64,000 nt of DNA from Lunularia cruciata (lineage: Eukaryota > Streptophyta > Marchantiopsida > Lunulariales > Lunulariaceae): NCBI GenBank assembly GCA_948567375.1, contig OX419757.1, positions 12,214,001-12,278,000 on the forward strand, given 5' to 3'. A program made the translations under genes and the position numbers. This document shows, one piece after another, positions 49,585-62,049 of the stretch. The notes under the pieces were generated by a model. It had not been told where the DNA came from. It searched no databases and saw only the letters and a program-made list of their open reading frames with translations. The first letter of the stretch is position 1. Every line of letters begins with the position of its first letter.

Positions 49585-52500
49585 AGTACTTTGTATTTAC
49601 CTTTACACTAGAATTGATGACTCCAGCTCTCTTGGACTCTTTTTGATTTTGGAGCAGCTCATTTTAAAATCAAGTGTAGTTCGAGTTTTAACTTTATTTA
49701 TATTTTAGTAGTTCGTTTATCCTATAGTTTATTGCTCCAGCTCTCTTGGAATTCTTTAAGGTACTGCCGTTTTTCATATTATGGAGAATGTTAAATAGAG
49801 CCTTATTTCAATATCTTTTTGCTCTTTAGTTTAACTCTATAAAACTCCAGTCCGGTTTGCTCATTTTAACATTAACGGTATCTATTTAGTTTATATTATG
49901 TTTGATTCTTTAGCTTCTTTGAAATCTTTGTAGGTCACGGAGACTTTAAAGACAACGAATTGAAACAATTCTTAGATAATTTTGCTTCCAAAGAAAAGAA
50001 GAGATGATCTTTTCTTCACAAGCTCATATCAAAGAAATTAAACATGATGAAAAAAAAGTTTTTTTAATATGATCATTTAAAATAAATTAAGTTGTTTTTT
50101 AGTGAAACTAAACATTGATAAGGAGATTTAAGTTGCAATCAAATCTCACTTTAAATAAATAAATTTGTTTTTATGATTTAAATAATTAAATCTTAAATAC
50201 TATTTTTTTAAGATATATACTTTTATACTATATTTCTTTTTTATACTTTTCTAAACTACCTAATGGATTTTGCATTTATCTGTTATATAACAACATAGTG
50301 ATACCAGATGCTAACAAATAATATAGATCATGGTTCTAATTTCTAAATGAAATCTTAAATATTTATGTAACGGTTTTTTTTCTTCTTTTATGTAATAGTT
50401 TTAACAACCTTATCTTTATATAGCAACCGTATATGTCAAATTATATTCTTGTTAAAAACTTTCCTTAAAAAATGTCCATATCATAGTCTATTGAGTATTT
50501 TTTTACCTTGGCGTGTTTTACCTTTGTATACAAACTCAGAAATATTTGTTTTAATAAGGATTTTAATTTTAAAGGATCTATTTTAAAAGACTTCACCTTA
50601 TTCTCAATATTGTAAGTCCATTTCATTACTTCTTTTATGTTCTGTTTTTATATTATTATAATTAACTATAAGAAGGAAAACTACAAAAGTCAAGTAAAGA
50701 GATTACATGGTAAGAAATGGTGCATTTTATAATATCATTATAATTACTAAGTATTAGGTTGATTGTCTTATTGTGAGTATTACTCGTGGTTTGATATTCT
50801 AAAAGTTATAAAAGAAAACTGTTAAATAAATTGTATAAATCAAAGTTGGTTCAACATGGTGGAGTTGTACACAATAGATATCATATATAGTAAATAAAAT
50901 GTTACAAATCATTGTGGAGTAAATAAAGGGCGTAATATTATGAGTACTTATTTACTCTTCAAGAATACTTAGTTACACTCTTTATAAGAAGATTTGACTA
51001 TAAGAAAGCATAAGAGATAAGTATTCTTACTCGTGAGAATTGGAATGCTAAGTATATTGAAATATACTTATATTTAATAATGTGAGATAAATAAAGTTAT
51101 GTTCATACATGGATTATATAAACTATGCACTTTATTGATTATTTGCTTTTTATATTAAAATTTGCATACTTAAATTCAGTTATTTCAATTAAAAAGTATA
51201 GTATTGACATTTATAATGAACAAAAATAGCTACTTACGCCAATTCTTTTCTTTCCAATATTCAATGTATATAAACTACTTGTAATAATGAAATTGTCCAA
51301 GTACTACATCGTCCAAATTTATTTTAGGATATTTATCCACAATTTAATTGCTATAAAACTAAATGAAAAAATCATCGCATATATGATATTTTTATTGTTT
51401 ATAAAATGAGATTACTCTTATAGGATTTTAAAGAGCTTTATCCAAGAAATTTTTATAATCTATAGCTAAATTCCTCCACTATTAGCAAGCACTTTCTAAT
51501 TCATTCAAAAATTATTTTATAAAATAAGAATGATGTTTTCTTTTGAAAGGCCTTTTAGAAGCCTTTGGATTTATTTTACTTAATATAAAGTTTTATTTCT
51601 TTATTTATTTATAGATTAAAATTTTAGTGGCTTCATACTACTCAAACATTTATCATAATTAAGTATACTCTCTTTCCTTTCAATTCATATTATACTTTAA
51701 AGGGGATTAATACCTTTTCATTATAAGTACTTTGAATTTTTGCTTAGGAATTTGGATATAGAAATATTTGTTTGCATTTGACTTTAGAATCTTAAATAGA
51801 TAAAAAAAATTCATTCATTAATTATAATTTTTTAGTGGATAGGCTACTAGTTATTATTACTCTATGGAAAATAAGGTAATATTGATCTATAAGAATTTAA
51901 AATAAATTTTTTTGTTTTAAATTTATTAGTTTTTTATGAAAGATATATAATATTTTCCAAAAGTAGAAAGATTTTATAAAAGGTCAAGACTTAAATTATA
52001 ATATTATTTATTGATTAGTTGACGTCTCCTATTAAAAAATTTCCATTTATTATGTTTTTATTATATTCTAACCCAAAGTTTCTCTTAGTTCTCTCTATTC
52101 TACGAGTGCAATTTGCTATAGTTAAATTAGATTCCTTATTGATTTATATGACTTCATTTAGTATTAGTATTCATATATTAGAAGTGTTGAACTTAATTCA
52201 ATTCCTAATTTTTTGTATATGAATAAAATTATAGTATATAATACTAAATATTAGTATTATGTACTATAATAATATACTGTTTCCTTTCATAAGGTTGGAT
52301 TATATGAACTACAAATAAATATTAATATAAATATTTTTTATGAGCAATTAAAATGTATCTATTTCTACAAAGCAAAATATTGATACAAAGAAAAGAATAG
52401 TCTAATATTTTTGACTAGTTAACTCCACACTTATATCAAAGAAAGATATATTTCACATAATTATTTAACTAATAGTTTGTGAGAAAGACAGGTTAGAATT

Positions 52501-53024
52501 GAGCAGAGATGCAATAAAGATGTGTTATTCTACATTTGTAGTTTATATATTTGCAGATTTTCTTATAAGCTTATACTTCTATTTTTCACATGCAAAGGCA
52601 AAATAAAATTTATTTAAAGTCAGATTGGTCTTTAAGTTTCTTTTATTTCAAATGGCAAAAATTTATGAAAATTATTTAATTTAAACATTTTTTAAAATAT
52701 GATTTTTATTCAATATCTGAAATTTTGATATTTTTTCAGCTACTAAATTGAGTTAAATTATTTTTTAGCTTAGACAACTTATATGCAAGAGTTTAAAGTG
52801 TTTTGAGTTATAGAATAATTCCTTTATATTTACATAAAAATTTTAAGTAAAAATTTTAAAAGTGTTAAATACTATGTTACTTTTACTCACTACCACTACC
52901 ACATATCAATCAAAATTTATATTATAAAAGAAATACACTAAACAACAATAAACCAAATGATAACTTCTTATCTAGGTATTATGATAGTTAGTATCTATTA
53001 AAATCTGTTTGCAAAGGAACAAGA
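49585..53024. other. AT-rich gene-free block upstream of TWD40-1
   Basis: Strongly AT-rich throughout, with no domain, exon or LTR recognised. Two phrases sharing CTCCAGCTCTCTTGGA near 49621 and 49732 are diverged direct repeats. The block is bounded by facing copies of the tail module. It may be an ancient, thoroughly decayed insertion. Confidence 0.55.
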
Positions 53025-53336
53025 AATAGCATAGGATAACAAGAAGGATTGGAAGATCCTATCAAGCCGTACAAAGATAAATCCTAAGAGGTAAAAGAAG
53101 CTTAGCATATGTAGTAATATAGTAATGGAATTATAAAACTCTCATATTGTACCTATAATATCATAGATATGTGATTCACACAATCTATATACCATTGGAG
53201 CATCCAAAGAAAATTAATTGCTAGGAATGCTCTCCTCTAGATTATATTAGCCAATGTTCACTATAAAGCAATGAATATGTGCTAGTTGAAATAAGAAATA
53301 AGAAAGTGGATGTGATATCATTGTTGGCTAATATGA

Positions 53337-53916
53337 TGTAACCAAGGATCAAAGAACTCTCCAAGAGAGATACAAGAGAGCAAATGCAAGTTTCACACTC
53401 AATACTTTGATGCCCCAAAGGAGCACCTTCTCTTTATTATATAACAAAGACGATCCTTTCAAAAGAAGCTCAAACCTTGGATCATATACATGGATTGGTG
53501 ACATGTCAACAAGCTCCATCCTTGGATTAGTTCTTTGGATGGATGACATGTCAATCCTTGTCCTATCTAGTTGGTCAAACAGGTTTGACTGAAGGGAATC
53601 TTTAGATAATCTTCATGTAGGGAGCTTAGAATCACGTGGGTGAGGTAGCATTAGAAAGCTCTCAATGAGACAAATCATAAGGGGGAGAAGGTAAGCCTTT
53701 TCCCCTATTGAGGAAGGAATCTTTCTACTTTCAAGGCCTAATTCATCCATTTAGGCCTCCAAAATTGGCCTCTAATTAACTTCTGCCCTATTGGTAAAAG
53801 TACTCTTTTAGCAACACCTCCATCTAATCTTCCTAGCACACTGTATACAACATCCTTCTAGATGTTACCAAACTAATTTTCACCTCCATATAACATGTCT
53901 AGCTACTTGTATTACA
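53337..53916 (-). repeat. Solo LTR with perfect target-site duplication
   Basis: 580 bp of the 23-kb chromovirus LTR family, inverted, with termini TGTAA and TTACA intact. It is flanked by TATGA on both sides (53332-53336 and 53917-53921). The host sequence on either side rejoins exactly when compared with 4410-4420, confirming the insertion point. A TATA-like segment lies at 53430-53447. Confidence 0.95.
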
Positions 53917-54010
53917 TATGATAAGCTCTTGTACAACCTTACATATCAAACACCGTAGTCAAAATCATCACACCTATCTAAAATGGTAAGTGTTCAATAG
54001 TTCATCCCGC

Positions 54011-54573
54011 GTCACTCAAATCCAACATGCCGGCTAGACACAGTCAAGCTCCACTCCCTAATTGGTGCCCTCTGGGTTAGCTCCGTAACTTGTATGATTG
54101 GGACAATCACACATCATGTCTTTGGGCAATGAGTTAGGACCATCCTTTGACATTGCCAGCCCATGTGAGGACCACACCACAAGCTATGTCCAAGAAAATT
54201 TTCAATTGAGTGGTTAATGTGATTCTAATAGAGGACATTGCTGCTCCCTCATATATAGTTCTAGACTTTGGTGGATACATGAGGGCCTTCCATCAGATAA
54301 GGAACTCCTAACCCTGACTAAAGCTAGCATTTCGACACACACCGCGTGCGCTTGAGCCTTTGCAACCTTCATGTATGGACACAAGCTCCACAAGAAGCAA
54401 CACCACAAAGAACCACAATGCCAACTCTGATTGAGAGCCAATGTCCGACTACAAAGTATCCCTTGTAGATGCCACATCACAAAGTGAATTGAGCTCTTCA
54501 AATTGATCAACAAGATGAACCTTGTGTCACTCAAATCCGACATGCCGACTAGACATGGTCAAGCTCCACTCCC
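54011..54573. mobile_element. Unclassified insertion with 48-bp terminal direct repeats
   Basis: 54011-54058 and 54526-54573 match at 44 of 48 positions (GTCACTCAAATCC...CAAGCTCCACTCCC). The non-LTR homology stops before and resumes after. There is no coding capacity of note. A very small LTR-type (TRIM-like) element or a duplication with filler are both possible. Confidence 0.5.
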
Positions 54574-54975
54574 ATCCATCACGTATGGGATCAATAACCA
54601 CAATATCAATTATTCTTACCTTATCATCTTGGACTAAATATAAGTTTGCTTTACCTTGTATGATCTACAAAGCATACTAAAGCTCCTTCAAAGTGAAGTA
54701 TCAACTCTCTTTTTGCCACTAGATACACTATTTCTCTAATAGTATCATAGATAACTATCCAGTGTACTCTAAAAGAACGATAAGTCATATTGAACCTATT
54801 GTATCTAAGGTAGCACTTCACTCATCACAAGTGAGTAATGAAGATTCAAGTAGATAGAAAAAGTATAAGTGGAAGTAGACCAAATTGTAAGGAAAGTAGC
54901 TAATGCAAGCAAATTGCCCTAATGTAAGGTTGAACTAGGATCCAAGAGCTTGCATTTTGCCAAAGTTAGAGCAAA

Positions 54976-57179
54976 GACATTGTTGTATTATGGTTTGTTC
55001 TCTTTGAGAACACATTGGATGCCTTATTGTGGAGCTTATGTATAGGAGGTTGTATTTAGAACTACCTTTAATAATTATACCCACTTATATTCTAAACTGT
55101 CAAAACCTTCTACCACTATTTATAATATTCCTTCTCTTAGGTAGGAGAAAAGTGCAACCTAACTCATCATCACAACATGGACTCTTGGTTTATTGGGTAT
55201 CAATTCAAGTATTACTATGGAGAAATACACAATGCTCTTAAGGAAAAGAAACCTAGGCGCAACCCTTGCTTGTACACCAGTCCAAGTCAATTAGACGTGC
55301 AAAGCATGGAGTGGATCCAAACACAAGCAACTTAACAATAACTCTCCATGCTTCTAGTAAAAATATGATTCAAAGCATCATTACTTTGTCCAAAATTTGA
55401 TCATAATATCTACTCTAAGAGCTACTTCAAACTTGTACTTTAGATAGAGAAATGTCATTCCTATTACATGAAATTCCATAACTACAAGACTTAGAGTAAG
55501 ATATTTCTTCTTATAGTTATGATTCAAAAATTTTGAGATTCAATGAAAAAAAACCTACAAGATATTCTTTCCAATGGTATATAACAAGCCTAAATCTGAT
55601 TAGTATAGCTCTTATGATAATCTATTTAACATAGTCTAATTTGTAGTTTAATCATTAATTCAAAATCCTAATCAAGATTCTAGTCTTACTTCTTGCACAA
55701 ATTTTGCTAGTTTTTTGGCCAAGGGATTTATGTAAACACTAGGGAACAATCTAGCAAGTTTTCATTGTTTCAATCATGACTACAAATGAGGAAATTGACA
55801 TTCAATTGAAGCTTGAGATAATACAACTCATATGTATTTATAATAGTATTTTTATAGAGTTTGTTGCATTAAATCTGATTGTTTGTAATCCAAAACTAAA
55901 AGAAATTTATAAGGTATTTGGTCATACACTTGTCTAATCTTATATGAAGTTTGACATTTGAATTCAAAAGCAATCCTTAGATATGGATAAAGTCCCAAGT
56001 TGTGTTAATGTTTTTGCTCTACACACCCAAGTATACTTGATCCAAGCCTATGGATTCTCTATTTTTGTAGTTCACATGAAATTTGACACAAAAGTACAAG
56101 ACCTAACCATAAACAATATTGGAAATTTTTGTAGGTTGATTTGAACTAAAATCTAAGATGTAATCAAAACCTCAAACATTTTAACTCCACACCAACACCT
56201 TGATTTCAAGTCCTCCAACTTCAATGGATCACATTGGGTTCAAAATATAACATCAACTTACAATATTACTAGAAATTTAGCTACTTGAGCAAAGTATTAC
56301 TAGCTATTTCTCTACTTGTAATGCAATTGAAAAATCATAAAAACGTTACTATGGAACTTACATGATTCTTTAACATGTTCACTTTGGTACAAATTAGACC
56401 TTCTTGTTCCAATCAATCATATCTCAAACCTCAAGCAAGAAAATCTCACTTTTTTTGTCTTTAGATTGTAGTATGTTTGATTTTCTCTTTAATGGGTCTT
56501 TTCTTTCCAAATAACACTTTAAAACATCCCAAAACTTGCAAAACCCTAGTCTTAACTCAGTGGGAGTCAATTCCTTGTAATTTGGACACATTGCAATTCC
56601 TCCTTTTTAATATACGAGCCTCCAAACTCCACCCACAAAGTGTTAAGCAAGATTTTTGGTGCATCTCCTTTTACAAAGATGTAAATGGCTAAATCCCAAA
56701 CTTGGATGCAAATAAGCTTAAGAAGAATACTAATATCTAGACTCTCCATCAACAATATCATGATGCAAGATCAAAATGAGCTAGTATCCAAGCCGACAAG
56801 TGATCATGGTGCAAAATCTAAAGCTTGATGAGAAAAAGATTTGGGAGATGTAGATCAATAGCACCAAATACCTCTTAGTCACTTCACCCTTGAACTCTTT
56901 AAGTCTTGTGCTTTGCTCTCACACTCTCAAATACCCTAGCTTTTGAGCTCTACTCCCACTCAAAACTTGTGAGACTAGAACATAATTCTCTCTAAAAAGC
57001 CTCCATCAACTATACATATCAAAATTTTAGAAGAAAACTAGATCATAATCCTTCCAACTAATCATTTGAATATACATGGATTGCTCACATGGCAATATAT
57101 CAATCATAGGATCCTCCATATAATCTACTTCAACATTAAGTTACTTTTTCACTTGCTAAGCAAACCACAACATGACAAA
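54976..57179. mobile_element. 2.2 kb unclassified insertion in the non-LTR copy
   Basis: It is defined by the gap in homology between 54975 and 57180, matching about 4998 in the better copy. Content is AT-rich with no domains, long direct repeats or inverted ends that I can see. It could be one or several decayed elements. Confidence 0.45.
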
Positions 57180-57450
57180 AAGCCCTAGTAGCACAAGGAA
57201 TGGATGGGTCAATTAGAAGAGAATGTATATCTTATTGATATTACTAGTCCATTAAGGAAGATTTCAATCCTCTAGTCCAATAAAATTAAATAGGAAAGGG
57301 ATGAAAGATAATCTTGTCCTTAAAGGGAAATTTTTTTCTCTCATTTATAACAATAATAAAAAAAACAGTCCCATTTCTACCTCAATCACATTCATCTTCA
57401 AGACTAATCTATTTGCAACCATACAATTTGAGCAAAACAAATATGTCAAG

Positions 57451-57950
57451 AATGTACAACTACTAAAATGCTACAAATCCCATCTCCTCTGCAGATAATA
57501 AGCTTATCTTCTACACAGTATTGATAAAGATGTTTGATTATGCACAAAGTATCATATCTTACACTCAAGAGGTTTATAGTCCAATGCTATATCAATAAAG
57601 ACTTCATGATCCTAATGGCTATCAAATGTGATATGGTTGGAGAAGAGGTATTATTATTCTATTGAAAATTATATAGGTTGGTCAACAATCCATGCTAGAG
57701 GAAAGTATACCAAGTGCCACTTCTAAATCCTAGATCCTTAATCCTAAACCCTAAACTCATCCACATCCTTTATAATAACAACTTTTAATGTGTGATAAAA
57801 GCTTTAAATCTTAACTAGCACTCCCTAAACTCATAAGCTATTAATAGATGTCATACATCCCTTTAGAGGCTTAGGTGAGGAGGAATATCTAAAGGAGATC
57901 ACATCCTAAACTTTAAAACCTTGACTCTAAAATCTACAAAATAAAGCTAA
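57451..57950. other. Unassigned AT-rich spacer
   Basis: No gene or element end recognised. CTAAACCCTAAACTCAT near 57746 resembles plant telomere-like repeats but is too short to call. Confidence 0.4.
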
Positions 57951-59348
57951 TAGTAATACCAAGAACTAGCCATATGATCTAGATGTGAAATTTGGTTTGG
58001 TAACATTTGGAATGATGTTATACATGATGGTCAAAATAGATTAGATAGAAGTATCACCAAAAGAGTACTTCTACTAATAGGGCAAAAATAAAAATAGACT
58101 TGAAGACCTTAGAATCAATAGCTAGATGTATGATTTAAAGGTGAGAAGTAGTTTGGTAACATTTGAAATGATGTTATACATGATGGACTAAAAAGATCAG
58201 AAAGAGGTATCACCAAAAGGGGACTTCTACTAATGGAGTAGAACCAAAATATGCCTGAAATCTTTGAAGACAATTTTGGAGGCCTAACAGCTGAATTAGG
58301 CCTCAAAAATGTGCAATAACAAAATTATGGTAAACCTTTCCTCCCCCTTGGTTTGTTTCATTGAGAGCTTTCTAATGGTACCTTACCCATGTGATTTTGA
58401 GATTCCCACAAGAAGATTCTCTAAAAGATTCCCTTTGGTCAAAGCTTGTTTGACCAACCAGATAGGACCTGGACCGACATGTCACCCATCCAAGTAAGTA
58501 ATCCAAGGGTGGAGCTTGTTGACATGTCACCTATCCGTGTGCCTAATCCTATAGTGGAGCTTCCTTGGAGGAGATCCTCTTGGTCTATATAATAAAAAGA
58601 AAGTGCTCCTTTGGAGCATCAAATGATTGAGTGTGAAATCTGTGTTTTCTCTCTTCTCTTCTCCTCAAGGTGTTACAATGGTATCAAAGAGAGTGTTTTA
58701 GTCCAAGAGAGTGGATCACCCCTCTTGGAAAAGCACAAACTATTGAAATTGAGTAATTTGAGGTGGAGAACATAAAGTAATTGCTAGACTTAAGAAGGAC
58801 CTTAGAGAGCGGATGGGATGGATGCACCGAGAGGACAATTTTATACACCTAGCTTTCCATTCTCAAATCCATTCCACATCAAGGTTATGTACATCTAGCG
58901 TGAGCACATGAGAGTATCACTAGTCTATCACTTTGGTGCAGAACTCATGGACAAGGTGATGAACTCACCAAACCCTATGATTCTACCTATGGTGATATAT
59001 GACAGAGAGTGGGATTTGACAATCTACATTCTATTATGATGATATGGATGTGAATGTCCCAAATCCTCTCCCTTTCAACACTCAAGTAGAAATCCGTTAT
59101 GTAGTGAGACCGAAAGTGATGTTTAGAGATTTTGTGATTAGGAATTTTGGTGAGGAGTATTATCAAAGAGTGATAACTTCTAAGGTCCCAATGGTAGTTT
59201 TGATAGTTTGTGCGCCTTCCAAAGTGATCATATTGATTCTGTATTGACATAGACATAAGCAATTGAGTGTTGCAGGAACCATGGATCCGCAATTGCAAGA
59301 GTTGGTGCAAGGAATGCAAAAGATGTTGAATGAATTTTGAGAGATTAA
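57951..59348 (+). mobile_element. Chromovirus LTR and leader, 3'-truncated copy
   Basis: An LTR of the 23-kb family ends TGTTACA at 58677, with PBS-like TGGTATCAAAGA at 58679. Its first about 150 bp are present twice (57951-58105 and 58106 on). TATA-like CTATATAATAAAAAG is at 58585-58599. The leader 58990-59345 matches 24060-24430 of the fuller element, including an open stretch at 59044-59247. Homology ends at 59348 where another LTR begins, so the rest was lost or displaced by that insertion. Confidence 0.85.
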
Positions 59349-59758
59349 TGTAAAAGACCAAATCCAAGGAGAGAAATAGGAGAATGGAAACTCACATTGG
59401 TACACTTGAATGAGGGAAAAATCCAAATGCCTAGCATGAGCTTTGGCTTTGGTATTTCTAGATAGCATACAAGGCCATTGAGAAGCTTCTTCAAGCCGCT
59501 TTCTTAGAGTGCAAGCCAAGTTAACTAGGAAGCTTCTCAAGAAGCTTCCTTCTAGAAGCCGCCTACTTGGCATGCAAGCTAAGCTAGTTGGAAGCTTCTA
59601 GAAGCTTCTAGAAGCTTCTTACTTGAGGTGCAAGCTAAGCTAGCCAGGAAGCTTCCCAAGAAGCTTCCTAGGTACTTCCGGAATATTCTAGGCTAATTTG
59701 TCTTATGTGCTACTTCATAAGCCCAACTAACTTTGTCGCTAAACTCCATATTGTTACA
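59349..59758 (-). repeat. 3' LTR with heat-shock-element array
   Basis: A 410-bp LTR with 5-bp inverted ends TGTAA/TTACA, directly after the polypurine tract (read on the minus strand). It contains many HindIII-like GAAGCTTC units; see the separate regulatory entry. It is inserted in the leader of the neighbouring chromovirus copy. Confidence 0.9.
59591..59618. promoter_or_regulatory. Perfect six-unit heat-shock element
   Basis: Three GAAGCTTC blocks spaced by TA give six alternating GAA and TTC units at exact 5-bp steps, the ideal site for trimeric heat-shock factor. Further units lie at 59482-59492, 59530-59561 and 59647-59690, including TTCCGGAATATTC at 59676-59688. Activity is inferred from motif only. 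Confidence 0.7.
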
Positions 59759-59789
59759 TATTCCCCCACCACTAGTTGGTGGCGTCCTT

Positions 59790-60214
59790 GTTGCCAATGA
59801 AGCTTTGAAGTCCTGGATGGCCATCTATGCATTTTGGAGGTGAGAAAGAGGTTCCCATGTGGTATCATGAAGGGGATACCCTTTCCAAAGGACCTTGTAC
59901 TCTGTATGTTGGCGACGGCTTTGTTGAATATGGCAACGCGTAAGGATAAGATCAACTTCGTACTCCTTATGATCATTGATAGGGATAGGAAGAGGGAGAG
60001 GTTAGACTCAAGAGGAAAAGGAAGAGGGGTTATGAACAAAGGGTTTCAACTTTGAAACATGAAAGACAAGATGGATATGCATGTGACAAGGCAAGGCAAG
60101 TCGATAAGCAACAAGAGAGACAATTTGGGTGATATCAAAGGGTCCTATCCAATTAGGGGCAAGTTTATGAACTTGGGTATCAAGGGGGAGAGGGAGGTTA
60201 CTAGAGGATAACAT
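59790..60214 (-). pseudogene. Integrase C-terminal region and chromodomain
   Basis: 60214-60008 holds the post-integrase motif (LAPNWIGPFDI, YRLALP, HLVFHVSKLKPFV) common to Ty3 elements. About 59890-59820 encodes a chromodomain core (KVLWKGYPLHDTTWEPLSHL) across frame changes. The chromodomain is assigned from the W-KG-P---TWEP pattern. Confidence 0.75.
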
Positions 60215-60652
60215 GACTTTATCACCGACTTCAAAGGTGAGATCACGACAATGTTGGTCCGCATATTGTTTTTGGCAATTCTAAGCAACAAGGAGGTGAG
60301 ACTTGGCTTGTTGGAGAGATTGGGATATTGTGGTCAAGAATGTGGAAGTATGAGGAACCTAAGATGGAGAGGGAGCAAGAAGAGAATTGGGAACAAGTGG
60401 ATTTTGGCCAAAATTGAGAAAGAAAGGACAAAACCCGATGCTTGCTTGTTTGGAATTGTTGTAGGCAAATTCTGCAATTGCAAGACATTCATCTCAATTG
60501 GTATGGTGGATATTGACAAAGGCACGCAACATATCCTCCAATGTACAATTTGTACGTTTGGTTTGTCCATTAGTTTGAGGATGATAGGCTATGGACAAAG
60601 CAAGCTTGGTGCCGAGTATCTGGAAGAGTGCTTGCCAAAACTTCCCGGTAAA

Positions 60653-61250
60653 TCAAGAACCACAATCGGAGATGAGTACACATGGTATCCAATGATGCTT
60701 GAAGATAGTGTTGAAGTAGATTTGCACTAAGGTTGGAGCATCCACATTATCACAGGTTGGTGCCAAGTGGATTTGCTTATTAAGCTTATCCACAAACACC
60801 ACAATTGCGGTGAGTCCTTGTTTTGTCTTTGGCAAAGATGTGATAAGATCCAAGCTCATATGCTCCCAATGAGCAAATGGAACAACAAGTGGTTGAAGGA
60901 GTCCACTTGGCTTCTGGTTGCTGGCCTTATTACGTTGGCAGCTCTCACACAATCGGACAAATTCTTGAACATCTTGTGTCATGTTGGGTCACCACCATTG
61001 ACGTTAGAGGGTATCCAAGGTCTTGTCCACACCCATGTGACCAGCGATGGGTAAATCATGGGCTTCTTGAAGGCGCACAAGTCAAAGATCACCTTTAGTT
61101 GGAACATAGATCCGGTCCTCATGGAATTAAAGGCCCTCCTTGATAGAAAATGTGTTATACTCCTTATTGCATGCCGTAAGGCGACCATGTACCATTTGGA
61201 AGAAGGGATCTTGGTGTAGAGCTGATTGAAACTCATTTTGGACCTTGGAG
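60653..61250 (-). pseudogene. Ty3 integrase
   Basis: The open 110-codon part carries the CC half of the zinc site (CESCQRNK), MSLDLITSLP with the first catalytic Asp, FVDKLNKQIHLAP, and LISDCGS, where the Arg of SDRGS is Cys (a C-to-T change). The upstream zinc half lies around 61060-61250 in other frames. The Glu part, further 3', is not clearly visible. Confidence 0.8.
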
Positions 61251-61264
61251 TCAATTGATATTGT

Positions 61265-61957
61265 TTAAATTGCCGCTGTGATGAGAAGAAGAGACTTTAA
61301 ATCAGGCCGTCGTGATAAAGTATCAGGGATGACATGGAACCGACCTGGTTTGTACTCAATTTTGATGTCATATAGTTGGAGCTGTTCCTTCGATCGATGA
61401 TGTTGACTCTTCATGTATTCCAAGTGTAAGGTCCGCAACAATGGTTTGTGATCAATTTGCATGATCACTTGTTTCCCCAAGAGGTAATGCCTCCATACCT
61501 TGGTGACATATACCATTGCAAGTTGTTCTTTATATCGAGCAGAGTAGTTTTGTTCAGCCATAATGAGTCGGCGAGACACAAAAGCAATGGGGTGGAGTCC
61601 ATCTGGGAATTCTTGTTGCAGCACGACTCCAATTGCAAAGTTAGAAGCATCAAAATCAACCACACAAGGTAGTTGAGGATCATATGGTTGAAGAATGGGT
61701 CTTGAAGACACCATATGCTATAACTTCTGGTATGCTTCTTCATGCTTGGTGGTCCACTAGAAGCTTGAGTTCTTTCCCAAGAAGTCAGTCAATGGTGCAG
61801 CCACATGAGCATAATAATGGATGAACCAATAGTAAAAACTGGCCAATCCATTAAATGCCTGTACTTCTGTAGCATCCATGGGCGTAGGCCTATCAATAAT
61901 GGCCTTGATTTTCTCTTCTTCCATCTTGATCCCCTCTGAGGAGATCTTATGGCCCAA
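61265..61957 (-). pseudogene. Ty3 RT thumb and RNase H
   Basis: 61957-61757 encodes MGHKISSEGIKMEEEKIKAI and VQAFNGLASFYYWFI (connection). 61714-61265 encodes a full-length RNase H outline: VDFDASNFAIGVVLQQ, FVSRRL, YKEQLAMVYV, IDHKPLLRTL and IPDTLSRRPDL, so all four acidic positions appear kept. One of the best preserved domains in the window. Confidence 0.85.
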
Positions 61958-62049
61958 GAAGGTAACCTCCTTCTGCCAAAAGGCACACTTTGACTTCTTG
62001 CAGTAAAATTTCCATTATCGTAGTCATCTTAGGACTTCTCGCACATGAT

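Larger units (their letters stand above)
53025..57450 (-). mobile_element. Second, decayed copy of the non-LTR element with insertions
   Basis: Segments at 53025-53336, 53917-54010, 54574-54975 and 57180-57420 align in order with 4114-5265. Shared points include CATTGGAGCATCC(A/G)AAG, the CATGATAAGCTCT-like junction, CACAAGTGAGTA and the AGGAATGGA(C/T)G-GTCAA block. Differences are mostly C-to-T and G-to-A. The homology is cut by the solo LTR at 53337-53916, an insertion with 48-bp end repeats (54011-54573) and a 2.2 kb insertion (54976-57179). No coding capacity remains. Confidence 0.85.

Noticed and set aside
49585-53024. Organellar DNA insertion
   Set aside because: AT-richness alone suggested it, but I see no plastid or mitochondrial genes, tRNAs or rRNA segments.
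54214-54543. A 109-codon minus-strand gene
   Set aside because: It lies within a small insertion, shows no domain, and its start overlaps the terminal direct repeat.
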